From NCBI RefSeq assembly GCF_040954835.1, contig NW_027168320.1:399501-463500 (forward strand): a DNA stretch of 64,000 bases, given 5' to 3'. Position numbers and translations under genes: made by a program. Shown here in pieces: positions 20,329 to 29,768 of the stretch (position 1 is the first letter of the stretch; each line of letters starts with the position of its first letter). Under the pieces are notes generated by a model that searched no databases, was not told the DNA's origin, and saw only the letters and a program-made list of their open reading frames with translations. This DNA comes from Lepisosteus oculatus. Lineage: Eukaryota; Chordata; Actinopteri; Semionotiformes; Lepisosteidae.

Positions 20329-20978
20329 ACGCCCACAGGCGCCCTGCAGGACACCACCAGAGAATGCTCACGATTTCGGAAGCTGTCTCCGGGACGTGCT
20401 GATTCCACACATCCTGAATAAATCATGATATTGTTAGTTGCTGTAGCTAGACGTTCAAATGAGTTTCATGGCCAGATGGACTGTTTCCTCCAGCGGTATA
20501 GTATTGCAGTGAGACAGCACGATGCCTGCAAGACTATGTCACGCTAAACGCCACAGATTGTGTTTGTCCGTTCGTGTCAGTCGTCCTGCAGCCACGGGAA
20601 GTGGGACACAAACATGCTGCAATGCTTTCAAGACGTTAGGATTTGTTTGTGTAACATCCGAGAAGAGTACTTGTGGCTTGAATGTGAACTGTACGTGCCC
20701 GCCCCCTTTCCTCTGTAGTGCATGAGTTCCTCCCGGCACGCCCTTCGTCATTGTTCTGTCATCTTGTATTTAAAGGCTTGTATTTCTGCTGCTGAAAATA
20801 AGCAACGGTTTTCTCACAACGCCCTTTGTTCCCAACGGAGCCCTTGTCTGTCATGAAATTCTTCAAAACCTCAAGCTAGAAGAAGAAGACGACAAATATG
20901 AAGCGTTACCGCAACGACATGCCATGAGACGATCGATAACGATTTCCATAGGATCCCCGCGGTTGCCTGGCAACCGTC

Positions 20979-21123
20979 AGCTTTGCGCAGTGGCAGTATC
21001 GTAGCCTGTGAGGTTTAGCCGAGGCGCGATTATTGCTAGTTGAAAACTTTTCCCAATACCCCGCTTCCGCCGGTTTGCAATACAATCGGCGAAAGCAATT
21101 TTTGACAGTCTCGTCAGAGACTG
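20979..21123 (+). ncRNA. rnu4: U4 spliceosomal snRNA, copy 3
   Basis: A complete U4 gene with a perfect 3' stem, PSE candidate at 20905-20923 and 3' box at 21132-21144. I see no damaging change. Confidence 0.95.
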
Positions 21124-21942
21124 AGCAAGGTGTTTAAAGACAGATTTGGTCATGGTGACATCATGGTAGAAAGAAACGAGCTTGTTACGTGTCAACAGAA
21201 ACGCTCTTTAGCTCTTTCAGCGTTATGCAGAGAACAGCGTCTGTCGAGATCACTTTTGAGTCAGCGCGAAACGCCGTGTGCTGTCAGTTTGATTTCATAT
21301 TGCTCGTAGCGGCGCCCGGCTTTTGTCTGTCAAACGTTAGGTTGCGCTTCTTCATGCTGCATCGTCGGCATGAGTGGAGCTTTTTAAACGTCTGTACTTA
21401 CTGCGCCCCATAAGAAATGGTTTGTCCCCGTTCAAAAGAGATTGTGCGATGTCCTGCAGCGTTCGCAAAGCAAACCTTTGACAGTTTGAAAAGAGGAATT
21501 TATTCTGCTTCCTGTGCGTGCAGTAGTTACAAAGTTGAACGTCTTTACACGATGTGCTGCAGTTTTCAGTGGGCGGGCTTTGTCAGATGGCTTGGAAAAA
21601 CGCACTGAGACATCATGAGCAGTGTCCGGCATGTTTTCTGTGTATAGCTGTCTTTTAACGCATACAGAATTCATTCGAAATCATTGATTTCTCCTATTAA
21701 CAAGGGTCCCTTTTTGAACCTGCCAGAAGCATTCTTTCAATGTAACAGATTTACTCCGGGGAAAGGCAGCATGACATTGAGAGTAGCTCAAGCTTTCAGC
21801 ACCCGTATCGGACTGCGTGTATGCAGACACCGCTCAGAATCCCCTGTAAGATTCTCCTTCAATTCCGTTTTGCTCTTTCAAAAGGCTTCGCTTTGCTAGT
21901 CACAATCCAAGGCTCATGACAGCATTTGGAACCAATCGGCAC

Positions 21943-22014
21943 TGCGTTGGCCGGGAATCGATCCCTGGTCAACTGCTTGGAAGGCAGCTATGCTCACCAC
22001 TATACCACCAACGC
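21943..22014 (-). tRNA. tRNA-Gly(TCC), unit 3, T arm mutated
   Basis: Same gene, but the T arm reads CAGGGATCGATTCCCGG: T54 is A and one T-stem pair is broken. Box B is therefore weakened. The acceptor and anticodon arms are intact. Activity is doubtful. Confidence 0.8.
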
Positions 22015-22664
22015 ACGCCCACAGGCGCCCTGCAGGACACCACCAGAGAATGCTCACGATTTCGGAAGCTGTCTCCGGGACGTGCTGATTCCACACATCC
22101 TGAATAAATCATGATATTGTTAGTTGCTGTAGCTAGACGTTCAAATGAGTTTCATGGCCAGATGGACTGTTTCCTCCAGCGGTATAGTATTGCAGTGAGA
22201 CAGCACGATGCCTGCAAGACTATGTCACGCTAAACGCCACAGATTGTGTTTGTCCGTTCGTGTCAGTCGTCCTGCAGCCACGGGAAGTGGGACACAAACA
22301 TGCTGCAATGCTTTCAAGACGTTAGGATTTGTTTGTGTAACATCCGAGAAGAGTACTTGTGGCTTGAATGTGAACTGTACGTGCCCGCCCCCTTTCCTCT
22401 GTAGTGCATGAGTTCCTCCCGGCACGCCCTTCGTCATTGTTCTGTCATCTTGTATTTAAAGGGTTGTATTTCTGCTGCTGAAAATAAGCAACGGTTTTCT
22501 CACAACGCCCTTTGTTCCCAACGGAGCCCTTGTCTGTCATGAAATTCTTCAAAACCTCAAGCTAGAAGAAGAAGACGACAAATATGAAGCGTTACCGCAA
22601 CGACATGCCATGAGACGATCGATAACGATTTCCATAGGATCCCCGCGGTTGCCTGGCAACCGTC

Positions 22665-22798
22665 AGCTTTGCGCAGTGGCAGTATCGTAGCCTGTGAGGT
22701 TTAGCCGAGGCGCGATTATTGCTAGTTGAAAACTTTTCCCAATACCCCGCTTCCGCCGGTTTGCAATACAATCGGCGAAAGCAATTTTTGACAGTCTC
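22665..22798 (+). pseudogene. U4 snRNA, copy 4, truncated in the 3' stem-loop
   Basis: The U4 sequence is intact through the Sm site and the 5' strand of the terminal stem (GACAGTCTC), then changes at 22799 to retroelement sequence. The terminal hairpin and 3' box are lost, so correct 3' end formation is not expected. The PSE candidate (22591-22609) remains. Confidence 0.9.
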
Positions 22799-23370
22799 AT
22801 AAGTCTTATGAGAGGAAAGGCAAAAACTACAGGGAAGTCCTGCCCAGGCCAGCACTCCCACGGTCTCCCAACTACAGGAGCAGTGCTCCAAGCAGCTGCT
22901 TGACCCGCCAGGTAAAGCACACCCCCTTTTCATCCCTGAAGAAGAGTGGATCTCCCTGTCCGGTAATGAATGGGAGTCCTTTCTGTGCACCCTGGTACCT
23001 CAGGGGGTCCAGGACTACCACCCCATGGTGGTGGGAGGGGGTCCAGGTGGCAGAAGTGCAGGTTGATGATGTAATTCTTAGCCTCAGCTCTGAGAAGTCC
23101 ATAATCAGTGAAGGGCTGTTCGAGGACCTGTCGCGAAGCTGTCAGGTGACCCTGGTGACGCAGTCACAGGTTCTGTGGTGGGCACCCCCATCTCATAGGT
23201 CCATTTGGAGCAAAGGAAGCTGTGTAGCTTCCATCTCCATCGGAAAAAGGAAGTTTGCTCACTACTTCCTATTGGAAGTACCTATTGGTTCGACTGGGCG
23301 CCCAGCTGGACACAGTAAACAGTGTGCTGTGGACACGGGTGGACCCAGATGCCCACTCTCTAAGCGGTGA
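22799..23370 (+). pseudogene. ERV-A gag C-terminal / protease remnant
   Basis: Fragments of coding sequence in more than one frame. A stretch near 22904-23064 in one frame reads DPPGKAHPLFIPEEEWISL and is cut by a stop. A frame open to 23370 ends with AVDTGGPR, which holds a DTG triplet like the aspartic protease active site (about 23332-23340). The pol frame overlaps in a different register. Frameshifts prevent a confident protein boundary. No zinc knuckle is seen. Confidence 0.5.
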
Positions 23371-26300
23371 CCCCGAGAACATTCGGTCAGGTCAGACGAT
23401 TCCTCAGGCCTGCCAGGTAGTAAACGAATCGGACCTGATCGTTCCTGTGTCAACAGCAGGGTTTCCAGTACGCCTTGTCCTAAAGAAGGGACAGAGAATG
23501 GACGCTGAGATGGTTTTCTTCCAACCATCAGCTCAGTTTATCAGACTGAACCTAGCAGTCTGTTGTACCCCCAGACTGGAACGGAATGGCCGAGCCACCT
23601 GCCTGTTGGTGCAGAACATAGCAAAACAAGATGTCAAAATCCCTGCTCGCACTGACATGGGACTGGTAATTGACAATGGTTTCTATGATTTCGAACTGGC
23701 CATCCCAGTACTGGGGCAGCTCCCTGGTCCCTTGGCCAGGGAGGGGGGAACCGAGCAGGTGTACTACACCTACCCCCGGCGGATGATTGCAATTATGCCA
23801 ATAGAGGGATTCTGCAACCAGGAGGTGTGCAGGGTGGACCTTAGCGATAAGGATGAGATGGTTGTGTACACAGTACACGCAGGTGTTCCGATGGACCACT
23901 CAGCCGAGAGTACGACCCGGGATACCGCCATGCCGTCAAAAGCGGGGTTCCTAGAGCAGGTACAGGAACAGGTTGGCAAGGCAGATGCCCTGGAAACGGA
24001 AAGCCAGCGTCAGCAGCTGCGTCAGAATTTCCAGGATTTCCGGGAAGTGTTTGCACGGGACGCCTATGACTGCGGGGTGACGGATTTGAACACAGTGCGC
24101 ATTCCAACGGCCCCTGGCGCCCGCCCAACCTATGTCAGGCAGTATCGCATTCCCCTCACGGCATACGAGTCCATAAAGCAGACGTTGGATGCTCTACTAG
24201 AGCGTCAGATCATAAGGGAGTGTAACTCCACTTATAACTCCCCACTGTGGCCGGTGCTGAAACCCAATGGTAAATGGCGTCTGACCATTGACTACCGGCA
24301 GCTGAATAAACAGGTTCCTTTGTCACGATGGCCAATGATCTACCTAGATCAGGAGTTAGCCAAGGTGACAACAGCGAAATATTTCACCACAGTGGATGTG
24401 GCCAATGGGTTCTGGACCCTTAAGGTAGAACCAACAGACCAGTACAAACTGGCCTTTTCCTTTGGAAACAGGCAGTTCACCTGGAATCGATGCCCCTTTG
24501 GGTATTCCAACTCCCCAGCGGAGTTCAACATATTTCTGCACCAAGCCATGAGTGATGCAGCCGCCAGGGGCAACCTGGTCTATGTGGACGATATTCTGAT
24601 GAGGAGTCAGACCTGGGAAGAACACATGGCCGAGATCAGGCATGTGTTGACCCAGCTCTCCTGTGCAGGGGCCAAACTGTCCCTGGCTAAGGGACAGTGG
24701 TGTAGGACCCAAGTGGAGTACGTGGGACTGTTGGTTGGAGCCCAAGGCATACAGCCACAGTCCAGCAGAGTCCAAGCTATCCAGAATATGAAGTCGCCCA
24801 CTAACCTGTCTGAACTGCGCAGCTTTCTGGGAGTATGTAATTATTCCCAGCAGTTCATTGAGGATTACGCTGAAATAGCAAGGCCCCTCCACAAGCTGTT
24901 GCAGAAAGACGTGCCCTTTGAGTGGGGGCCTTCCCCAGAACAGGCTGTGATGGAGCTGAAGCGCAGACTCGGTAGTGCGCCGAGCTTGGCCTACCCTGAC
25001 AAAAATAAGGTCTTCTACCTTGAAGCAGGGTTCTCAGAGCACTGCCTTGGGGCTGCTCTGAGTCAGGAATATAACCAAGAGCGAAGGGTGGTGGCATATG
25101 CCAGTCGAGCCCTGAGCCCAGTGGAGCAAAAGTTCTTGGACTGCGAGAAGGCCCTGTTGTCTACGGTCTGGTCGGTAGAACACTTCCGTAGTTATGTTGG
25201 GGGACAAAAGATCATCATCGAAACCTGCCACCAACCTGTGACATTCCTGCATAGCCAGAGACTGAAAGCGGGCAGGGTGTCAAATAGCAGGATTGTGGCA
25301 TGAATGATGGCCCTACAAGGCTATGAGATAGAGGTACGTTATGCACAGAGCAAGAAAATGTACCTGGGACAGGGCCTGGCTTTGGGCCAAGTGTGTCACG
25401 GCTGTGACACTGACATGGAAGCTCCAGAAACAATTCCCGCTGCTGAGCTACCGAACAATCATCGGTACTACGATGAGAACGTGGGCCAGGGCTTACCCAT
25501 GGCCTATGTTGACGGTTGCTCTTTTCGCCACGAACAGCAGGTGCTAGCAGGGGTAGGAGTAGTCTGGCAAGACAATACTCCCTGTGGGCCGACCCGCTAT
25601 AAGCTAGGACCAAAGACAAGTCAGTATGCGGAAGTAGCTGGGGTGCTGATCACCCTCCAGCAGGCCCTGACACATGGCCTTAAACAGTTTGTCATCTGTA
25701 GTGACTCGAACTACGCCCGACATAGCTTCGTGTCTCACGTTCCGTATTGGAAGGGTAACGGCATGAAAAATGCCCGGGGCAAGGAAGTAAAGAACAAAGA
25801 GTTGTTCCTGGCCAGTGACAAGCTCACGACCGAGGCTGGAATGATGGTTTACTGGAGGAAGGTGAAGGGACACTCCCAGGTGAAGGGACCCGACAAAGAC
25901 GGGAATGATGAGGCCGACCGGTTGGCCAAATCTGGCGCCTTAGAGGGTGAACCCTGGCAGTTCCAGCAGGAATGGCTACCCCCAGAATTCGTGGCTGAGG
26001 TCAAGGCGGTCACCCGAAGCAGGGCTAGACAGGATGTCGGAGCTGACCCTCAATCTGTAGTGCTTGGGTCACAGGGTTTTAACACCGATCTTGCGGAAAT
26101 GCAGAAACAGGACCCAGCAATTGGGCAAATGTATCAGCATATCGCTGACCCAGTGCGTCAACCTCTTTCGGAGCAGGTGCTGAGCCAGTCTCTGGAGCTG
26201 AAGGAGCTGGCAGAGGTGAAAGACAACCTAAAAATTATAAAGGGGTTGTTGGTTTGTGTACCAGTTGCACAAGGTGTCCCAAAGTGGGTAGTTCCCCACT

Positions 26301-27403
26301 GTCATCGGGGGGTCATGATCCAACATGCTCATGACGAACCCTGTGGGGGTCACCGGGGAATCAAGGCTACATACGACACTATCCAGCAGGTGGCATTCTG
26401 GACTCACATGGGCCAAGACATCGCCGCGTATGTAAAGGGGTGTCTGACGTGTAGCCAGTTCCAACCATCACGGCCCTTGCACCGTGCACCACTCCAGAAA
26501 AAGGGCATGACATTCACCTGGTCCAATCTTCAAATGGATTGGGTGGGGCCGCTGGTGAGGTCATCCAGAGGGAACAAATATTTCCTCACTGTTACGTGTG
26601 CATTCACAAAATGGATTGAGTGCCTCCCAGCACCCAACGACACGGCAGAGACAACTGCAGTGCTGTTGGTGAACCATGTGTTCAGTCGATGGGGATTCCC
26701 CCTGACCGTGGTCTCGGATCGGGGAACCCATTTCACAGCTACAGTAATGGCAACCCTGTGGAATATGCTTGGGGTCAAGACCCAGTTGCATATCTCCTAC
26801 CACCCTCAATCCTCGGGCCAGGCAGAAAGGGCAAACCGAACGGTGGTTAGTATGCTCAAAAAGTTTGTCTCCAACAGCAGTAGGGACTGAGACATTAAGC
26901 TGCCCCTGGTTCTGATGGCCATCCGAGCTACGCCCCATTGCTCTACGGGGGTCCCACCTTTTGAGATGATGACAAGTCGGAAGATGACTCTTCCCCTACA
27001 CTGTCTTTATGGGGTGGAGGACCTGAGCACGACGGGGGCTGCTACGGCCCATCAGTATGTGTCAGACCTGCGAGCACATCTGCAGGCAACCTTTGCTTTT
27101 GCCCAGAACAATCTGGGAAGGAGTGCAGAGGGTAGGAAAGCATACTATGACTGAAAGGCAGTTAACCAGGAACTCCAAGTAGGAGACAAGGTCCTGTACT
27201 TCCAATTTGCCAAACCCACAGGGGTGGCCCGGAAGTACTTACCCAGTTGGACAGGACCCCACGAGATTGTCGATAAGGTATCACCGGTAGCTTATCGAAT
27301 TCAGATTGAGAAGGGAAGGCAATCTCTGGTCTACAAGTGGGTGCATCGCAACCACCTCCGGTTGTATCGCCCACCTCAAATGGCGCCGGAGAACACAGAA
27401 TAG
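23255..27403 (+). pseudogene. ERV-A pol (RT, degenerate RNase H, RNase H, integrase), three in-frame stops
   Basis: One reading frame runs from 23255 to the terminal stop at 27401-27403, interrupted by TGA at 25301, 26888 and 27152. Order: protease-like linker; reverse transcriptase with YVDD at 24581-24592; a Ty3-type RNase H fold whose catalytic positions are lost (LEAGFS, ETCHQP); a second RNase H with D (about 25511), YAEVAG, SDSN and NDEAD; an integrase zinc finger (GGHRG, CLTCSQ); and a catalytic core with D 26537, D 26717 and E 26825 spaced D-35-E. A GPHEIVDKV segment near the C-terminus resembles the GPY/F module. The stops inactivate it. It would have copied element RNA into DNA and integrated it. 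Confidence 0.92.
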
Positions 27404-27425
27404 GGTTAAACGTCCAAACCCGATC

Positions 27426-27436
27426 AAAGAGGGGGG
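27426..27436 (+). promoter_or_regulatory. ERV-A polypurine tract candidate
   Basis: AAAGAGGGGGG followed directly by TG lies 23 nt after the pol stop. In LTR elements a polypurine tract primes plus-strand DNA and is followed by the TG of the 3' LTR. If that holds here, 27437-27693 is the start of a truncated 3' LTR. Alternatively a short frame from 27545 with a hydrophobic N-terminus could be the start of a further gene. Confidence 0.45.
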
Positions 27437-27693
27437 TGCCCCTTTGTAGCTGCAGGCAGTTAGGTACTGTACTGTAGGTCCTGCTAGGAAAATATATTCA
27501 AAATTATAGTGGAACTGTACCATGTGCCTCATCTATGTTCCAGAATGGGAATCCTAAAACTGCCACGGCTGGTCCTGACAGTACTGTGGATCGCCTCGAC
27601 ACAGCCCCTTGAAGTTGTGGAACCTGGTCCTCCTACCGGCATAGTCCTGCAGGAAACCGTAGTCCTCTCCATGGAAATCTTTATGGTACAATC

Positions 27694-28249
27694 TTTTTTT
27701 TTTCTTATAAAATATACTTTATTCCGAAAAAAAACACATCTCAAAAGGAAACATCTCACACGATAACACTCCACAAAATTAAAACATCGGCGGAACGGCG
27801 GTGATTGTCCGTTATCAATCCTTGCAAGGGTGGGCGTATTTGCGCTATTATGAGAGTCCCTCCAAACCCTACCGCTTGCTGTAAACCATTAATCCCTGTA
27901 CAGGGTCCATAGGCCTTTCCAGCGCTCCTTTGCCGTGGGGAAACCCCATTTAGCAACGTCGCGCTTCATCCTCCTCCTGAGGTCCGCCAGGATCCTCTCT
28001 TCCAGCTCCCTCGCTCCCCACTTGTTGTTGTGCCGGATGAGATTGTTCCTCGCGTCCCACAGGCCTTTCTTTGTGAGGGACAGCAGCAGCCACATCAGGA
28101 ACTGCGTCCCCCTGTCCAGTCCGGTAGGTGCCAGCCCCAGCAGAATGTACTGGTAGCTGAGCACCGCATTCGTTTCCAGGAGTTGCATTATGTTGTCCAT
28201 TCTGCCCCACGCCGCCTTGGCGAAGGGGCAGCTCCTTCACTTTATTAAG
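27694..28249 (-). mobile_element. LINE 3' end (C-terminal coding part, 3' UTR, poly(A))
   Basis: On the minus strand a frame ending near 27889 encodes a tryptophan-rich tail (WLLLSLTKKGLWDARN, KWGFPTAKERWKGLW) of the kind found after reverse transcriptase in non-LTR elements. It is followed by a roughly 190 nt 3' UTR, an AATAAA signal (27718-27723 on the plus strand) and poly(A), seen as ten T at 27694-27703. The Tx1/L1-like group is my best guess. The upstream part is cut by ERV-B at 28250. Confidence 0.7.
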
Positions 28250-28253
28250 ATAC
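28250..28253. repeat. Target site duplication ATAC, left
   Basis: ATAC directly precedes the TG of the 5' LTR and is repeated after the 3' LTR at 36620-36623. A 4 bp duplication is the size made by gammaretrovirus-type integrases. Confidence 0.9.
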
Positions 28254-28663
28254 TGAAGAAAGATGTGGAGACGGGGGTTTGAATTTAAAACTTTCTGTAG
28301 GGGGTTTAGACTTTCAAGTCACAAGCTGGGGTTTATGGCAGGAAAGGGGGGTTAACTGATAAGGATTGCAGATGCAAGCTAGGAACCCCCCTGGGTGTAA
28401 TGTTAAACTGACCATTTGTCCAGAACATCGTAAACTGGCCAAATACCATGAACCCCCCTCTTTACCATCAGACCGAGTGACGTCAGAAACGGAGAAGAAA
28501 ACACTATATAACCCAAAAGTTTGTAACAGTACGGGGAACAATACTTCGGTTTTGTTGTTTCTTGCGGGAAACAAGACTTCGGCTTTATTGTTCCTTGCAT
28601 GCAATAAACTCATCTGTTTTACTTCATCTCGGGATCAAGAACCTTATTTCTTCTGTTACAACA
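28254..28663 (+). repeat. ERV-B 5' LTR
   Basis: Bounded by TG and CA. It contains a full CRE palindrome TGACGTCA (28478-28485), a TATATAA box (28505-28511) and an AATAAA poly(A) signal (28603-28608). Between TATA and poly(A) signal an ACTTCGG..TTGTT..TTGC segment is present twice in tandem. There are five differences from the 3' LTR. Confidence 0.95.
28478..28511 (+). promoter_or_regulatory. ERV-B LTR core promoter: CRE and TATA box
   Basis: A palindromic CRE (TGACGTCA) lies 19 nt upstream of TATATAA. CRE is bound by CREB/ATF factors in vertebrates, so the LTR could respond to cAMP signalling. The same pair is in the 3' LTR at 36434-36467. Confidence 0.7.
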
Positions 28664-28667
28664 AATT

Positions 28668-28684
28668 TGGCGTAGTCGGCGGAT
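28668..28684 (+). promoter_or_regulatory. ERV-B primer binding site, complementary to tRNA-Ser
   Basis: TGGCGTAGTCGGC, starting 4 nt after the LTR, is complementary to the 3' end of tRNA-Ser plus CCA. After one missing A the match continues with GGAT. The tRNA-Ser(TGA) gene at 39309-39390 in this window has exactly this 3' end (GCCGACTACG). Confidence 0.88.
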
Positions 28685-28971
28685 GCTCCAGAAGGCGCAG
28701 AACTTCCCATCGGCAGGAGAGATGGTCAGCGCGCACATAACTAAGAGGTAAGGACTCCTCTTTTATTTAAAAGTCCTGACTCTCTCTGACCGATTGGGAA
28801 ATCTCTGCTCCCTGCGAGAATCGCCCGAGATGACGGAGTAAACGTGAGTTTCTGAATTCCTCTGGCCCGGGGAAGACACCGGTGTATGTAATGGGTTGTT
28901 TGCTGTAAGCCCAGAATTTGGTCTGGCAGGGGTTCCGCGGTATTGTGTACAGGCGTTCGAAGCTGGTATAT

Positions 28972-29265
28972 GCCTTAATTGCGCGTGGAGTTTTTGAACG
29001 GGTTTTGGACCCTTACCGTGAAGTTCAGGACTGGTGTGGGCCTTAATTGCGCCCGGAGTTCTGAAGGTCAGAACTGGTTTGGGCCTTAATTGCGCCCGGA
29101 GTTCTGAGGCTCAGGATCGGTGTGGGCCTTAATTGCGCCCGGAGTTCTGTGGCTCGGGATCGGTGTGGGCCTTAATTGCGCCCGGGGTTCTGGAGTGGTG
29201 CATTAAATGCACGTATAATCCAGGATTGGTGTGGGCCTTAATTGCGCCCGGGGTCCTGAGATTAG
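28972..29265 (+). repeat. Tandem repeats in the ERV-B leader
   Basis: Six copies of GCCTTAATTGCGC start at 28972, 29040, 29083, 29126, 29169 and 29235. The central spacing is exactly 43 bp, with more diverged outer units. Each unit reads roughly GGTGTGGGCCTTAATTGCGC followed by CCGGAGTTCTG. It lies between the primer site and gag, where packaging signals and, in some retroviruses, internal ribosome entry activity are found. The rest of the leader (29266-29768) has a short TA/TG microsatellite near 29337 and no gene. Confidence 0.9.
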
Positions 29266-29768
29266 CTACGCCTTGATTGTGCACAGATTGGCGTGGCGTG
29301 GTTTTTTTGTTTTAAAGGAAACAGGAGTAGAAGAGATATATATATATATGTATGTATGTTTTTGGTGTTTTCCTTGTTTGTGAAATACATATACACACGC
29401 ACGACACTAACATAAACACACCTCATAATAAAAGAGCAAAGCATTAAGTAGCAGGATTTAAAGGACGTTGAGACCTGAGAATCGCCCTGATTGAGCTCAG
29501 TGCGTAAGTCCACCCCGGGGCAAAAGCAGCGATGCTGGCGTTCTGGGGATGGTGAATTACTGATCAAGAAAGGGGGTTTTCGAGGTCTCGTTTCTTACCT
29601 GTGAACAGTGCGGTGTAAGCCCTCTCTAAAGTCTCGGAGAGGCATTTAGATCTGGAGGTAACAGACGCCCTTAGCTGAATGAGTGCAGTAATGCACAGGT
29701 TTTTCCAAGTGAAAACATCCCCCTACTGAATGAGCTGTTACCTCACACACGACAAAAGTAAATCTTAA

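Larger units (their letters stand above)
17112..22798 (+). repeat. Tandem array of the U4 / tRNA-Gly(TCC) unit (3 full units plus 1 partial)
   Basis: Units start at 17112, 18795, 20481 and 22167. The period is 1683 bp for the first and 1686 bp for the next two, and the 3 bp change is an extra AGA in a GA-rich tract. Each full unit has a U4 gene in plus orientation and, about 0.8 kb downstream, a tRNA-Gly(TCC) in minus orientation, so the two converge within a unit and diverge across unit borders. Units look nearly identical, with scattered single-base changes. The small open frames repeated in every unit are by-products of that identity. Confidence 0.95.
22799..27693 (+). mobile_element. ERV-A: retrovirus-like LTR element, both ends truncated
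   Basis: A gag/protease remnant, a complete but broken pol, and about 290 bp of downstream sequence before the element is cut by a LINE. No 5' LTR is visible. The left end abuts U4 copy 4 and the right end abuts LINE poly(T). Pol has a degenerate Ty3/gypsy-like RNase H followed by a second RNase H with a full catalytic set, which is the retroviral layout. Codons stay aligned over 4.1 kb with only three stops, so decay is modest. Family placement is open; a lineage near the border of Ty3-type elements and retroviruses is my inference. Confidence 0.85.

Noticed and set aside
17112-22798. Short open frames of 60-80 codons repeated identically in every unit of the array
   Set aside because: They repeat only because the DNA repeats. 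They overlap U4, tRNA-Gly and each other on both strands, and show no domain or coding signature.
22592-22990. A minus-strand frame of 132 codons across the U4 / ERV-A border
   Set aside because: It is an antisense shadow running through U4 and retroelement sequence.
25301-27154. TGA recoding (selenocysteine or stop readthrough) in ERV-A
   Set aside because: No recoding signal is visible, and three scattered stops in an element with truncated ends fit simple decay better.
28030-28248. Plus-strand frame over the LINE fragment
   Set aside because: The minus-strand frame has LINE-like composition, with a 3' UTR, AATAAA and poly(A) in the right order; the plus frame is its shadow.
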